Shown here piece after piece: positions 34,422 through 44,119 of a DNA stretch of 64,000 nt (within the stretch, counting starts at the first letter, position 1; every line of letters starts with the position of its first letter). Origin of the DNA: DATJOJ01 sp035507035 (GTDB taxonomy: Bacteria; Acidobacteriota; Terriglobia; Terriglobales; Acidobacteriaceae); NCBI GenBank assembly GCA_035507035.1, contig DATJOJ010000061.1:1-64000 (forward strand), given 5' to 3'. The notes below the pieces were generated by a model. The model saw only the letters and a list, made by a program, of their open reading frames with translations. It did not search any database and was not told where the DNA came from. Both the position numbers and the translations under genes were made by a program.

Positions 34422-34645
34422 AAGCGAGTCTCCTAGCAGGAACGCGCCATAGTACGACCGGGAGAGCCCGAGATCAAGTCGAGCTTCCTCCAAAACGGAG
34501 CCTCGCCGCCACCGGAATCATCTAAACGAAAGAAAACCTTCTCCCTTTTGTGCGCGTCCTACACTTAGGGCGTGCTCGGTTGCTATTTGCCGGCGGCGTA
34601 TAATGCCAGTAAGAGCCCGGTGCGCGGCGGGGAATGGAGTCTGTT

Positions 34646-35824
34646 ATGAAACTGCAGAGGCTGTCGGTCACATTTGCTTTCTTGATTTTCGGGTGCGCTT
34701 CGCTATTTGCTCAGATGCCGGGCAGCAGCCCCAACCCGCAATCGGCTCCGCCTCCCGGCGATCCCGGCGTTTCCGGTTCGGCTCCCCAGAGTGGGCAGAG
34801 CAACACAGGTGGAAATAACGCTCAGAACCAGACCAACCAGACGCCTCCTCCTGTGCAAGAACCCGATCCCTCGCAAGTGAAGCACGACGGCGGTAAGGAC
34901 GACGTCGACGCGATCGGCAACCGCAAAATCGGCGGACGCGGCTTGGGCAACTGGTACTCTCTCGAGACCGATATCAAAATGGGCAAACAATATGCCCAGA
35001 TGGTCGATTCGAGCTCCAAGTTGGTCAATGATCCGGTAGTTACGGAATATGTCAACCGGCTGGGGCAGAATCTGGTGCGCAACTCCGACGCCCAGGTGCC
35101 GTTTACCTTCAAGATTATCGATTCGGACGTGCTGAATGCGTTCTCGCTTCCCGGCGGGTTCGTTTACGTGAACACCGGCACAATCCTGGCGGCGGACGAA
35201 GAGGCGGAACTGGCCGGAGTCATGGCGCACGAAATCGGCCACGTTTGCGCCCGCCATGCCACCCGGCAAATGACCCGCTCCCAATATGCCGGGATTGCGA
35301 CCATCCCGTTGATCTTCGTCGGCGGCGGGATCGGGTATGCGGTATACGAAGCGGCAGGGCTGGGTTTGCCCGTCGCTTTCATGAGTTTCCAGCGCGGATT
35401 TGAAGCCGAGGCGGACTACTTGGGAATTCAATACATGTACAAGGCGGGCTACGATCCACAGGCTATGATTACCTTCTTCGAAAAAGTTGAGGCTCAAGAA
35501 AAGAAAAAGCCGGGATTCATGGACAAGACTTTCGCTAGCCATCCCCAGACGCCGGACCGGATTGAAGCTTCACAAAAAGAGATTTCGACCATTCTGCCGG
35601 CCCGCCCCGAGTACACGATCAGCACTTCAGAATTTGACGATGTGAAAGCGCGACTGGCCGCGATCGAGAACCGTCGCAAGCCAACTGATCTGAAGAAGGG
35701 CAACGAACCGAGTTTGCGGCGCGCATCTACTTCGAACCCCACCGGCAGCAACTCCGGGGACAACACCGACGACGGCCATCCAACCTTGAAACGGAGAGAT
35801 GATAGCAGCAGCAACAGCAACTAG
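34646..35824 (+). CDS. Exported M48-family metallopeptidase
   Basis: A 392-aa zinc protease. Signal peptide MKLQRLSVTFAFLIFGC then ASLFAQ, possibly a lipoprotein at Cys17. Pro/Gln/Asn-rich linker to about residue 90. Protease domain: SLPGGFVYVNTGTIL, zinc motif GVMAHEIGHVCARHATR, and the third-ligand region FEAEADYLGIQYMYKAGYDP. Resembles BepA/YfgC-type outer-membrane quality-control proteases but without TPRs; instead a Lys/Ser/Asn-rich disordered tail follows. GGAG lies 8 bases before ATG 34646. A terminator follows. Confidence 0.9.
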   Translation: MKLQRLSVTFAFLIFGCASLFAQMPGSSPNPQSAPPPGDPGVSGSAPQSGQSNTGGNNAQNQTNQTPPPVQEPDPSQVKHDGGKDDVDAIGNRKIGGRGLGNWYSLETDIKMGKQYAQMVDSSSKLVNDPVVTEYVNRLGQNLVRNSDAQVPFTFKIIDSDVLNAFSLPGGFVYVNTGTILAADEEAELAGVMAHEIGHVCARHATRQMTRSQYAGIATIPLIFVGGGIGYAVYEAAGLGLPVAFMSFQRGFEAEADYLGIQYMYKAGYDPQAMITFFEKVEAQEKKKPGFMDKTFASHPQTPDRIEASQKEISTILPARPEYTISTSEFDDVKARLAAIENRRKPTDLKKGNEPSLRRASTSNPTGSNSGDNTDDGHPTLKRRDDSSSNSN

Positions 35825-35843
35825 CCGAGTGCATATTGCGAAG

Positions 35844-35870
35844 AAAGGCCGCGAGCAATCGCGGCCTTTT
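35844..35870 (+). terminator. Rho-independent terminator after the M48 gene
   Basis: GGCCGCGA-GCAA-TCGCGGCC with flanking A and T runs; perfect stem, loop GCAA. The same 20 bases recur at 49384-49403. Confidence 0.9.
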
Positions 35871-35967
35871 GTCATTCAAACCCGGCTTGTCGACTTTCCC
35901 GGATTACCAAGGTTTTACTAGCGAAAACCGTCAAATACGGTCAAAATATCCTTCCTGGTGACTAGCG

Positions 35968-37626
35968 ATGAACTGTCAGGGCTGTGGTGTTGAGTTCGAC
36001 CCCACCGAAGAGCAAGTAAACGCATCCGTGGACCAAGTTCTCGAGGCTTCGCTGGCGGATGCGAAACGCACCCGGGGAGTCTGTCCGCTTTGCGGCCATG
36101 GCCAGGAGATTCCATGGTGGCGCAGCAAAGCCGCAAACCTGGGCTTCGCGGCGGCAATCGTGCTCGCCGTCGCAGGGTTTGGAGTCGCGTTCTACGCATA
36201 TCGCGCAACTCAGCGCGCTGCGGCGGCGAACGACGCAGTGGTGCGGATGAATACTAACACCGCGCTAACGAATCTCTTGGGGTCGCCGATCAAGAGCGAG
36301 TCGGTCACCGGAGATGTCAAGCAGGATGAAACGGGATGGAAAGAAGCCAAGCTCACGCTCCACATCCGAGGCCCCAAAGGGCAAGGAATCGCTCATGTCG
36401 TGGGTGGCCGAGGATCAGGGCCGTGGGTCTTCACGACATTTGAGGTAATTCTCGAGCAGCAACATAAGAAGCTGGACTTGGTCGCCGGATCGATCGTTGA
36501 GTACGACCAAGACGCCTACGTCGACGTTCACACCGAGGCGGCTGTCGATCCCGTCTATTTGACTTCGAGCGTTGCCCCGCCTCGTTGGGATGGGAATGTT
36601 CCCTGCGTATTCGCTGTTGTCAACGGAAGCAAAACAGTTCCGCAAATTGGTCAATGTCCTATGCCGACCGAGCGTACGGGCAAAGTTGACAGGTTTGAAG
36701 TTGACTTGCGTTACGGTGCTTTCATCTTGCGCCAAACCGATCTTTATTTGAACGACGTCTTCGAAGTTCCCCTCACGCGAACCTACGCTTCTGATGACTG
36801 GGTTGCTCTAAATCGGGTACATGCATTCGGCATTGACGCCAACCATCCCTATGATATTGCGCCGCTGGGAAGCCGGAATCCCTACACCTTCCAGTTGATC
36901 GCCTTCGAAGACAGCAATTTTGCTTATTTTGACCGCATCTCGAAGGGCACCGGCTATGCTGACGCTGTCTTTCAGCACAGCGAGACCTCAACCAAATATT
37001 ACAAATCGGTCACGCGCTGGAACGGCAACGGCTGGACCACCAAGCTGGCCGACGGATCGGAAATTGATTTTCCCGAGTCATACCACGCCATAAACATGGC
37101 GCAAGGCGCTCCCACAGAAATGCGGGATGCCAAAGGGAATCGGCTTCTACTGAAGCGCGATCCGCAACGAAACTTGCTGCAAATCCTCACTCCCAACACG
37201 CATTGGATCAAGTTCGACAACGATGATCGCACCCGCATTCTGCGCGCTTACGACGACGCTGGAAATTGGGCGAAGTACGATTACAACTCGGATGGCATGT
37301 TGTCAGATGTCTCTTTTTCTTCCGGCCATGAGCGACACTACTCTTATAACGGAACCGCCATGGTTGAGGTGAGAGATGAGACCGGGAAGGTCTTGGTGCA
37401 CAACTGGTACGACAATAGGATGGTCATACAGCAGGAGTTCGCAGACGGCAGTGCTTGCGCCTACCGGTATCGCTACGCAGAAAAAGCACGTTACCCGTTT
37501 GCAGTTGATGTGACATTGATGTCTCCGGCGCCGTCTGCCAAACGAACCACGACGGAGGTCAAGGTGAGTGATGCGATTCCAGAGTACGTAAAGAGTTTTC
37601 AGGACCGTTGGACGCCAACGCGGTGA
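35968..37626 (+). CDS. Zinc-ribbon / Coa1 / YD-repeat membrane protein
   Basis: A 552-aa protein with an unusual domain order. Residues 3-45 have Cys pairs (CQGCG, CPLCG) of a zinc ribbon. One membrane helix follows at about 57-77 (LGFAAAIVLAVAGFGVAFYAY). Residues 95-165 resemble the Coa1 cytochrome-oxidase assembly domain (LTNLLGSPIKSESVTGD, LHIRGPKGQGIAHVVGG, WVFTTFEVIL). Residues 245-525 are an Rhs-like core with PLTRTYAS and YD-type repeats (GNRLLLKRDPQRNLLQI, DDAGNWAKYDYNSDGML). It lacks an Rhs toxin tip. Function unknown; a membrane-anchored beta-sheet surface protein is plausible. Confidence 0.8.
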   Translation: MNCQGCGVEFDPTEEQVNASVDQVLEASLADAKRTRGVCPLCGHGQEIPWWRSKAANLGFAAAIVLAVAGFGVAFYAYRATQRAAAANDAVVRMNTNTALTNLLGSPIKSESVTGDVKQDETGWKEAKLTLHIRGPKGQGIAHVVGGRGSGPWVFTTFEVILEQQHKKLDLVAGSIVEYDQDAYVDVHTEAAVDPVYLTSSVAPPRWDGNVPCVFAVVNGSKTVPQIGQCPMPTERTGKVDRFEVDLRYGAFILRQTDLYLNDVFEVPLTRTYASDDWVALNRVHAFGIDANHPYDIAPLGSRNPYTFQLIAFEDSNFAYFDRISKGTGYADAVFQHSETSTKYYKSVTRWNGNGWTTKLADGSEIDFPESYHAINMAQGAPTEMRDAKGNRLLLKRDPQRNLLQILTPNTHWIKFDNDDRTRILRAYDDAGNWAKYDYNSDGMLSDVSFSSGHERHYSYNGTAMVEVRDETGKVLVHNWYDNRMVIQQEFADGSACAYRYRYAEKARYPFAVDVTLMSPAPSAKRTTTEVKVSDAIPEYVKSFQDRWTPTR

Positions 37627-37633
37627 GGAACAA

Positions 37634-37659
37634 AAAGCCGCGACTTGCGTCGCGGCTTT
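37634..37659 (+). terminator. Bidirectional-type terminator
   Basis: AAAGCCGCGAC-TTGC-GTCGCGGCTTT: perfect 11-pair stem directly after the YD-repeat gene. It may also end the convergent small gene at 37683. Confidence 0.88.
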
Positions 37660-37682
37660 CTCTGCTTGTCAAAATTTGTGAC

Positions 37683-37919
37683 CTACGCGGCTTCTTTGGT
37701 CTCCAGCGAGCGCAAGTAGTGGCGCTGCTCCGAAGGAGTCCCAATGACTCTCATTTCCTTCCAGTCGTAGGGAAGCTCTTTGCCGCAGTCGAGGCAAACT
37801 ACATAAGTTCCCGTGAGTGATGCTGCCTGGCTACGCCGCGCATTGCCGCGCACGGTGATAGGAAAACCATAATGACTATGCCAGCAGCCAAAGAACGTGT
37901 CGAAGATTCTCCCGAACAT
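37683..37919 (-). CDS. Small protein with a single Cys pair
   Basis: A 78-aa protein: MFGRIFDTFFGCWHSHYGFP, TYVVCLDCGKELPYDWKEMRV, then a Glu/Arg helix. CLDCG could bind metal with Cys12/His14/His16. GGAGGTGG before ATG 37919 gives good support for translation. Proteins of this look are frequent in acidobacteria but have no assigned role. Confidence 0.7.
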   Translation of the reverse strand: MFGRIFDTFFGCWHSHYGFPITVRGNARRSQAASLTGTYVVCLDCGKELPYDWKEMRVIGTPSEQRHYLRSLETKEAA

Positions 37920-38111
37920 CCGCCACCTCCCCACAGAACCCGTCTGACCGTGCTGCCATCAGTACGAATTCTCCCACTGCGTTAGATTCCTTGGCCAGAA
38001 AAAAGGTTCTTGGGCCTTAGTAGCAAGAACCCAAAAAGGGAACCGGAGTTTCGCAGCGTAGCAAAGGACTGCAGCCAAAGGAATTAGCTTTGAATGAAGG
38101 GACCAAAGGCC

Positions 38112-38369
38112 CTAGACTGGCTCCGGGCCTGCCTTCTTCTTCGACTGACACTTGGAGACGATTGCGGAGCGGAGGCGGGTGCGAAGGTCCTCAGGAAGTT
38201 CGTACAGTTGCGAGTCGCGATAGATCTCGATGGTCTTCTTGGTAGTGTCGCAAACCACGTAGCAGTTGTGACACCAAGCTAGATGATCTTCCAATTCCGA
38301 CTTGGTGCGGTCGTCGATGACTCCGTCCAAGTAATTCGTCAGCTCTTGCAAAAACTCAGTACACTTCAC
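38112..38369 (-). CDS. Zinc-finger anti-sigma factor (zf-HC2)
   Basis: An 85-aa cytoplasmic protein. MKCTEFLQELTNYLDGVIDD and ELEDHLAWCHNCYVVCD hold the His-x3-Cys-x2-Cys zinc site of ZAS-type anti-sigma factors. There is no membrane segment, so it is a soluble form, likely redox or metal responsive. Its start overlaps the sigma gene stop by 4 bases, which fixes the partnership. Confidence 0.9.
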   Translation of the reverse strand: MKCTEFLQELTNYLDGVIDDRTKSELEDHLAWCHNCYVVCDTTKKTIEIYRDSQLYELPEDLRTRLRSAIVSKCQSKKKAGPEPV

Positions 38370-39022
38370 CGGGTTCCATCTCCACTTGCCTGTTTCAAAT
38401 TCTGATCTCCATTTCCGCCGCGTTGGAAGTAACGGCTGAGCCGTTCTCGCAACTGCAGGCGCGCGCGCAGCAATCTTGACTTTACCGCCGGAATGCTCAG
38501 CTCGAGCGCTTCCGCAGTTTCTTCGGTTGAAAGACCTTCAACGTCTCGCAGCACAAAAACCGTGCGAAAACTCGCCGGCAAGCCCTGAATGGTGCGAGTT
38601 AGAATATCTCGCAATTCCGCCTGAGTATATTGCTGCTCAGGGTTAGGACTCCAATCCGCGACTTCGCGCGGCAGAGAATCTTCTTCAGTCTTTACGTCTT
38701 CGTCGAGCGAAACCATCCGCTCGGGCCGACGGCGCCGCAGCTTCATCAGCGCTTCGTTGACCGCAATGCGCACCAGCCAGGTATAAAACTTCGACTGGCC
38801 TTGGAACTGGTTCAGGTTGCCGTAGGCCTTGAGGAAAGCATCCTGCACCACGTCTTCCGCGTCTTCGCGGTTTTGCGTAATGTGCTGCGCGATCCGAAAA
38901 ACGTTCCGGTCGTAGCGCTTTACCAGCTGCTCGAACGCGCTGACGTCACCGGCTTTGGCCGCCTGAACTAGAGCCAGTTCTTCCGTCACTGGCTCACTCA
39001 CTTTGGCTTGGATGGTGTTCAT
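38366..39022 (-). CDS. ECF RNA polymerase sigma factor (RpoE-like)
   Basis: A 218-aa sigma-70 ECF factor. Region 2: FEQLVKRYDRNVFRIAQHIT, DAEDVVQDAFLKAY and FYTWLVRIAVNEALMKLRRR. Region 4: LRDILTRTIQGLPASFRTVF, ST-EETAEALELSIPAVKSRLLRAR. It is controlled by the overlapping zinc-finger anti-sigma factor. Target promoters are not evident within the window. Confidence 0.95.
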   Translation of the reverse strand: MNTIQAKVSEPVTEELALVQAAKAGDVSAFEQLVKRYDRNVFRIAQHITQNREDAEDVVQDAFLKAYGNLNQFQGQSKFYTWLVRIAVNEALMKLRRRRPERMVSLDEDVKTEEDSLPREVADWSPNPEQQYTQAELRDILTRTIQGLPASFRTVFVLRDVEGLSTEETAEALELSIPAVKSRLLRARLQLRERLSRYFQRGGNGDQNLKQASGDGTR

Positions 39023-39276
39023 TCTCTGTCCGATGCAACAATTTTCACGCTGGGACCGGCGCGGAAACCCCTATTCTACCGGGTAATCGATCTTTGCGCG
39101 TAAGTCGTTTGACGTTTTATGGCAGGTCGAGGTTTACGCCCAAGTGCAATGCTGCCTTTAGTTAAGCGGTACTAGGTACTTCGGTCATGCGGGAGATGGC
39201 AGCTAGCCGTCTTATAATCAGAAACTTGCAGGGAAACCCGGAAGATTTTGGTTCCCAAGGGTAACAAAGAATATTC

Positions 39277-40353
39277 ATGGCGGATTCTCCACATATCGAG
39301 GCCGTAATTGCGGAGGTGATGGAAAATCACCTTCCCCAAATGAAACAAGAACTGGCGGAGCGGCTGGCGAAAGAAGCGACGCCGCAGGCCAGTTCCTCCT
39401 CCACGAGCGGCGCCGCGGAACTGCTGAAGGCAGTAACCGCGATTCACGCCGGTACGACTCAAAAAGAGATTTTGCGTGCATTGCTAGATGGCACTGCGGA
39501 GTTTTGCGGACGTGCCGCGCTGTTCGTTGTCAAATCGGGTGCGGCCAATGGATGGCAAGGACGCGGCTTCGAAAATAGTGATGAGATAAAAGATTTCTCG
39601 CTCGATGTGACTAGCACCGCCGTAGCTCAGGTGCTCGAGTCGCGTACCCTGGCAAGTTGCAGAGCGCCGGAGATGGATTCGAACTTTATCTCGCAATTCG
39701 CGGTTGCCGCGGATGATCAGGTGCTGCTTCTTCCACTTCTACTGAAAGACAAAGTTGCTGCCCTGGTATATGCCGACGGCGGTTCCGCGGGCAGGTTCGA
39801 TCAGGCGTCCCTGGAATTGCTCGTCGTTGTCACCGGCGCGTGGCTCGAAGTGGTTTCCTTGCGCAAGCATTCGGCTAAAGAGAGCGCCGGCGATGCGGCA
39901 TCGGATGCGCCATCCGAGGTGCAGCAGGTTAATTCGTACTCCGACCCCTTTGCCGGGCATGCGCCGAAACACGTGATGGCAGCTGCTGCGGCAGTGGAGA
40001 CGTCGCCAATAACGGAAGCAATCTCGTCGGGAGCGGCGGCCGCAGCTGCCCCGGCCCTGGATCCCTTCGCGAACATGTCGGCTGAAGATGCGGATGTTCA
40101 TCGCAAGGCACAACGTTTCGCGCGGCTGCTAATCGATGAAGTGAAACTCTATAACCAAGCGAAAGTGGCAGAAGGCCGCAAGAAGAAAGATTTATACGAC
40201 CGCCTGAAAGAGGACATAGAAAAGAGCCGGTCGACTTACACGAAGCGATACGGAAATACCGTAGCCGCGAGTGGCGACTACTTGAATGCCGAAATCATCC
40301 GCAGCCTGGCGGGCGACGATGCCTCTGTGCTTGGAGCTAACTTCCGGCGCTGA
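39277..40353 (+). CDS. GAF-like domain protein with Ala-rich linker
   Basis: A 358-aa soluble protein. Residues 45-195 look like a GAF sensor (LLKAVTAIHAGTTQKEILRALL, RAALFVVKSGAANGWQGRGF, QVLLLPLLLKDKVAALVYADG). Residues 200-280 are an Ala/Ser/Asp-rich linker. The C-terminal 75 residues are charged helix (HRKAQRFARLLIDEVKLYNQAKVAEGRK). Likely ligand or stress sensing; no output domain recognised. Divergent from the ECF sigma gene across 254 bases. Confidence 0.7.
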   Translation: MADSPHIEAVIAEVMENHLPQMKQELAERLAKEATPQASSSSTSGAAELLKAVTAIHAGTTQKEILRALLDGTAEFCGRAALFVVKSGAANGWQGRGFENSDEIKDFSLDVTSTAVAQVLESRTLASCRAPEMDSNFISQFAVAADDQVLLLPLLLKDKVAALVYADGGSAGRFDQASLELLVVVTGAWLEVVSLRKHSAKESAGDAASDAPSEVQQVNSYSDPFAGHAPKHVMAAAAAVETSPITEAISSGAAAAAAPALDPFANMSAEDADVHRKAQRFARLLIDEVKLYNQAKVAEGRKKKDLYDRLKEDIEKSRSTYTKRYGNTVAASGDYLNAEIIRSLAGDDASVLGANFRR

Positions 40354-40428
40354 AGGCCCTGACCTATTTTTCCGACGTGCCGTTCCAGTCAACGAATTGT
40401 GAATCTGTTCCTTGCAAAATAGAAGATA

Positions 40429-42753
40429 ATGAATGGAGTGGTTGTGCGTTGGCAATCCATTATTGTCTTTCTGATTCTGGCCGCCCTGAATGCTGCAGTA
40501 TTGATTCCGCGTGCCGCGAGCCAGTCGTCTACCCAAACGACGCAATCTGCCCCGACTAAGAGTCGGGCTGCTAAAGCCAAGAAGAAGTCAACTTCCAAAG
40601 GTAAGACGATTGCTGCTGCCGCGCGCCGCAAGCGTTCCTCTCCGCGCCTACGGCGGATGCATCAAGCCTTTGTCGCCTCGGCCACACTCAAACCGATGGC
40701 ACAACAGTTAATTCAAGATCGCACTCCTCCTGCCTACGCAGGCGTGCAGGCGTACGCTGCTCGTCACTCTAAAGAAGATGCCGGTGCCTTGGCCTGGCTC
40801 GTGATCGGCTACGCGCACATTATGGATAAGAACTACGTCCAGGCGATCGATCCTCTTAATCGCGCCAAACCGCGTGCCGGCGACCTGGGAGATTACGTCG
40901 ATTATTATCTCGGTACCGCTTACTACCAAACCGGACGCATGGCCGAAGCGGTCGCAACGCTGAATAATTTCGAGAAAACCTATCCCGAGTCGTTGCTGAT
41001 CCGCGACACCCACGTGCTCTACGCTAACTCTTTGGTTGCAGATGGGCGCGCAGCCGAAGCGATTGAATTATTGGAAGCCGATCGACAACCGGTTCGCGCT
41101 GACGTCGAGCTGGCGTTAGGCCGCGCCTATGAAGCTGCCAATCAGCCTGCAAAAGCACTTACAGTGTTTCGCAATCTCTACTACACCATGCCACTCAGTT
41201 GGCAGGCGAATCAGGTGCAGGGAGATCTGGGTAAACTGGCGACTGCGACGCAGGCCCAACCGGTCGGCGTCGAGGCACGCCGGACGCGCGCCGATCTCCT
41301 GATGAAGGGAAAGGACTATACCCAAGCGGCTATCGAGTACCACGACCTGGTTGGGTGGATCGATGCCAGCGAGCGACCGATGATCGAGTTGCAGTGGGCG
41401 GAAGCTTTGCGTCATTCGGGAGAAAATCGCGATGCAAAAAAACTTCTGGAATCGATTCCACCCTCCACCGCGGAAATCAATGCCGAGCGGCTGTTCAATC
41501 TGGCGGAAATCGCTCGTGCCACCGACGACTACGACGCCTTCCTGAAAAACGTAGATCAGTTGCGGCAAAGCTATCCGACGAGTTCAAGCCTGGAACAGGC
41601 TCTGCTTTCGGCTGGGAATATCTATCTCCTACGTCACGACTACGACAAAGCCATCGATTCCTATCGCGAACTGCAACAGCGTTTCCCCAATGGGGGACGC
41701 GCTTCTTATGCGCATTGGAAAGTCGCGTGGCTGAGCCTCCGTCAAGGCCGAAACGCCGAGGCGAGGAAGGAACTGGAAGATCAGATTGCGCTCTATCCAG
41801 CATCGTCGGAGGTGCCCGCAGCCTTGTATTGGCGAGCGCGCATTGCAGAGGAAGAGGCTGATCCCGCAATGGCGCGGGCCTTCTACCAGAAGCTTTCGCT
41901 TCGTTATCGGAATTATTACTACGGCGAGCTGGCCCGCCAACGCCTGGCGAAGATACCGCATACAGACGACGCCACGCGTTATGCGATTTTGGACCGCGTA
42001 CCGCCGCTCAATGATTCTGACAAGATCGCGGCCGATCCGCTTCCCGACGACAACTTGCGCGTGCAGAAGGCTGAGCTGTTGGCCAATGGCGCCTTGCTCG
42101 ACCTGGCTGCCCGGGAGCTTCACGCCGCGGCACAAGAAGAAAAGGGAGACTGGGCTCCGGCAGAGCTCGCGCGGCTTTACCAGGAAGCCGGGCGCTACGA
42201 CGCCGCTATCGACACCCTCAAGCGTGCTGCGCCCAATTATTTTGCCGTGGACCTGCCTAGTCTGCCACGGTCTTACTGGGAAGGCCTTTTTCCCAAGCCA
42301 TTTTGGACGGACGTGAAGCGCTTCTCCTCCGAGAATGGACTCGATCCCTATCTCGTGGCTGCCCTGATTCGGCAGGAATCGGCGTTCAATCCCAATGCCG
42401 TTTCGCGGGCCAACGCAGTTGGCTTAATGCAATTACTGCCAAAAGTCGGCAGAGGAGTGGCCAAGCAGGAAAAGATGAAGCATTTCACCACTCAAGAACT
42501 GTTTCAGCCGAGGGTCAATTTGCAGCTCGGCACGAAATATTTTCGCAGCATGGTTGATCGCTTCGGCAGCTTCGAATACGCGCTGGCAGCCTACAACGCC
42601 GGAGTTGATCGGGTGCAGGACTGGTCGAAGCAAGGCACCTATCGCGATCCGCAGGAATTCGTGGAATCGATCCCCTTCACCGAAACCCGCGAGTACGTCG
42701 AGAACATCATGCGCAACGTCAACGTGTACCGCCAGCTATACGGCACGCCCTAA
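40429..42753 (+). CDS. slt: Soluble lytic murein transglycosylase (Slt70-like)
   Basis: A 774-aa exported enzyme that cleaves peptidoglycan to anhydromuropeptides. Signal anchor at residues 8-28. A basic Lys/Ala-rich segment (40-70) precedes a TPR-like superhelix (about 90-600). The catalytic SLT domain (about 615-760) has LVAALIRQESAFNPNAVSRANAVGLMQL in pieces: catalytic Glu in RQESAF, GLMQLLP, YFRSMVDRFGSFEYALAAYNAG. The basic segment before the superhelix is not typical. Ends overlap the convergent ankyrin gene by 4 bases. Confidence 0.92.
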   Translation: MNGVVVRWQSIIVFLILAALNAAVLIPRAASQSSTQTTQSAPTKSRAAKAKKKSTSKGKTIAAAARRKRSSPRLRRMHQAFVASATLKPMAQQLIQDRTPPAYAGVQAYAARHSKEDAGALAWLVIGYAHIMDKNYVQAIDPLNRAKPRAGDLGDYVDYYLGTAYYQTGRMAEAVATLNNFEKTYPESLLIRDTHVLYANSLVADGRAAEAIELLEADRQPVRADVELALGRAYEAANQPAKALTVFRNLYYTMPLSWQANQVQGDLGKLATATQAQPVGVEARRTRADLLMKGKDYTQAAIEYHDLVGWIDASERPMIELQWAEALRHSGENRDAKKLLESIPPSTAEINAERLFNLAEIARATDDYDAFLKNVDQLRQSYPTSSSLEQALLSAGNIYLLRHDYDKAIDSYRELQQRFPNGGRASYAHWKVAWLSLRQGRNAEARKELEDQIALYPASSEVPAALYWRARIAEEEADPAMARAFYQKLSLRYRNYYYGELARQRLAKIPHTDDATRYAILDRVPPLNDSDKIAADPLPDDNLRVQKAELLANGALLDLAARELHAAAQEEKGDWAPAELARLYQEAGRYDAAIDTLKRAAPNYFAVDLPSLPRSYWEGLFPKPFWTDVKRFSSENGLDPYLVAALIRQESAFNPNAVSRANAVGLMQLLPKVGRGVAKQEKMKHFTTQELFQPRVNLQLGTKYFRSMVDRFGSFEYALAAYNAGVDRVQDWSKQGTYRDPQEFVESIPFTETREYVENIMRNVNVYRQLYGTP

Positions 42754-43850
42754 GACGATTTTCGTTTCTTCTCCTCTTTGCGAAGATATGCCGCAATCCC
42801 TTTCCTTCCGGCGTATTCTGCCCAACCGGCAGGTGTCCCGTGCCACAACACGTCTTTGATATCCAGCCTTGCACCGCGTTCGACTAGAAGCTGAACCACC
42901 TCCAGGTGTCCGGCTCCTGCGGCCTGGTGAAGAGGAGTGGTGTGCGAATGGCCAACTGGGTTGTATCGATCCGGATTCTCGCCGGCATCGAGCAGCATGC
43001 GCACGATCTCCATGTGACCAAAATCCGCAGCGACGCTCAGCGCGAGATGACGATCTTCGCTGCTGGCGGTTGGGAGGAGTCGTCGAGCATCTTCCGTGCG
43101 TCCCAAGGACGCTGCGACAGGTAGTGTCATCCGCGCCCGGAGCCGGAGTAGTTCATTCACCGATTCCAATTCATGATGCAGGACCGCTGGCAAGATGGCA
43201 GCGTTAGCATCTGCACCGTGATCACACAATAGATCAATTAATGGAATCTGCACCCGATATTCGCGCGGAACGCTGCCGGTCGCGACCAGCATTAACGTTT
43301 CGTTTAGCGCGGATTCCTCCACGCCCGCCTCCAGAATGACCTTTGCAATCTCAACAATATTGTCTGGCAATTTGCGGTGACGGATCGGATTCTCGGCGAT
43401 GAATTCCAGAAGCGTGGGATTGCGAAAATAGTTTCCGCCTTCGAACACGACGTGCTGATGCGTCAAATTTGGATATTTACGCAAGTGAGCCCGCAAACCT
43501 GCCGCATCGCCAGCGTCCAGCAAATCGACGGCCCGCCTGAAAGGGCCATCTTCAATGCGCTCATGATGAGGCAAATTCAGATGATCGGCGAGCGTGGGTT
43601 TCTCAATATGCCTTTTCAGCCTCGGCCAACTCGGAAAGCCCGCCTCGCGCGCGATTGTGAGTTGTGCATCGCTGAGCTTGAGTTCGGCCTTAAAGATCTC
43701 AGCGTCGGAAGAATGAACGAATCGAGGGTGAAATTCTCGGAGCAATTGTGCGGCAAGCAACGAGTGCGAAGCGTGGGCTTTCAACAAATCTTTCGCTTGA
43801 TTCCTCAGGTGATCGAGACTGGGGTGGTCGGGTAGGTGTCTTACCGGCAT
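42750..43850 (-). CDS. Ankyrin-repeat protein
   Basis: A 366-aa soluble protein. The N-terminal 90 residues (HPSLDHLRNQAKDLLKAHA, AQLTIAREAGFPSWPRLKRHI) are a conserved helical cap found in a bacterial ankyrin family. Ankyrin repeats follow, the clearest being HLALSVAADFGHMEIVRMLLDAG and TTPLHQAAGAGHLEVVQLLVERGA near the C-terminus. A protein-binding role is expected; partner unknown. Confidence 0.85.
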   Translation of the reverse strand: MPVRHLPDHPSLDHLRNQAKDLLKAHASHSLLAAQLLREFHPRFVHSSDAEIFKAELKLSDAQLTIAREAGFPSWPRLKRHIEKPTLADHLNLPHHERIEDGPFRRAVDLLDAGDAAGLRAHLRKYPNLTHQHVVFEGGNYFRNPTLLEFIAENPIRHRKLPDNIVEIAKVILEAGVEESALNETLMLVATGSVPREYRVQIPLIDLLCDHGADANAAILPAVLHHELESVNELLRLRARMTLPVAASLGRTEDARRLLPTASSEDRHLALSVAADFGHMEIVRMLLDAGENPDRYNPVGHSHTTPLHQAAGAGHLEVVQLLVERGARLDIKDVLWHGTPAGWAEYAGRKGIAAYLRKEEKKRKSS

Positions 43851-44119
43851 GACGAACTTCCTTTCTTATGCCCAGATCCGCATGTAAGGGCTGAAAGTTA
43901 GTTCGTGAATGAATTGGTACGATTAAGGTGGACTTCTGTCCTTTCCGCGGACCGGATGCGCCCTTTTACGCTCCCGCAATCCTAGCACGGCTCGCTACGG
44001 CGTCCCCATTTTTTTACAACTTTTCATAATTTTCACCGACTTCCGATGGGTAGAATGTGGGTGGTTCGTTTTTCGACGACCGTCCGATCTGGCCAGCCAT
44101 CAAACCCAAGGAGCTTCTC

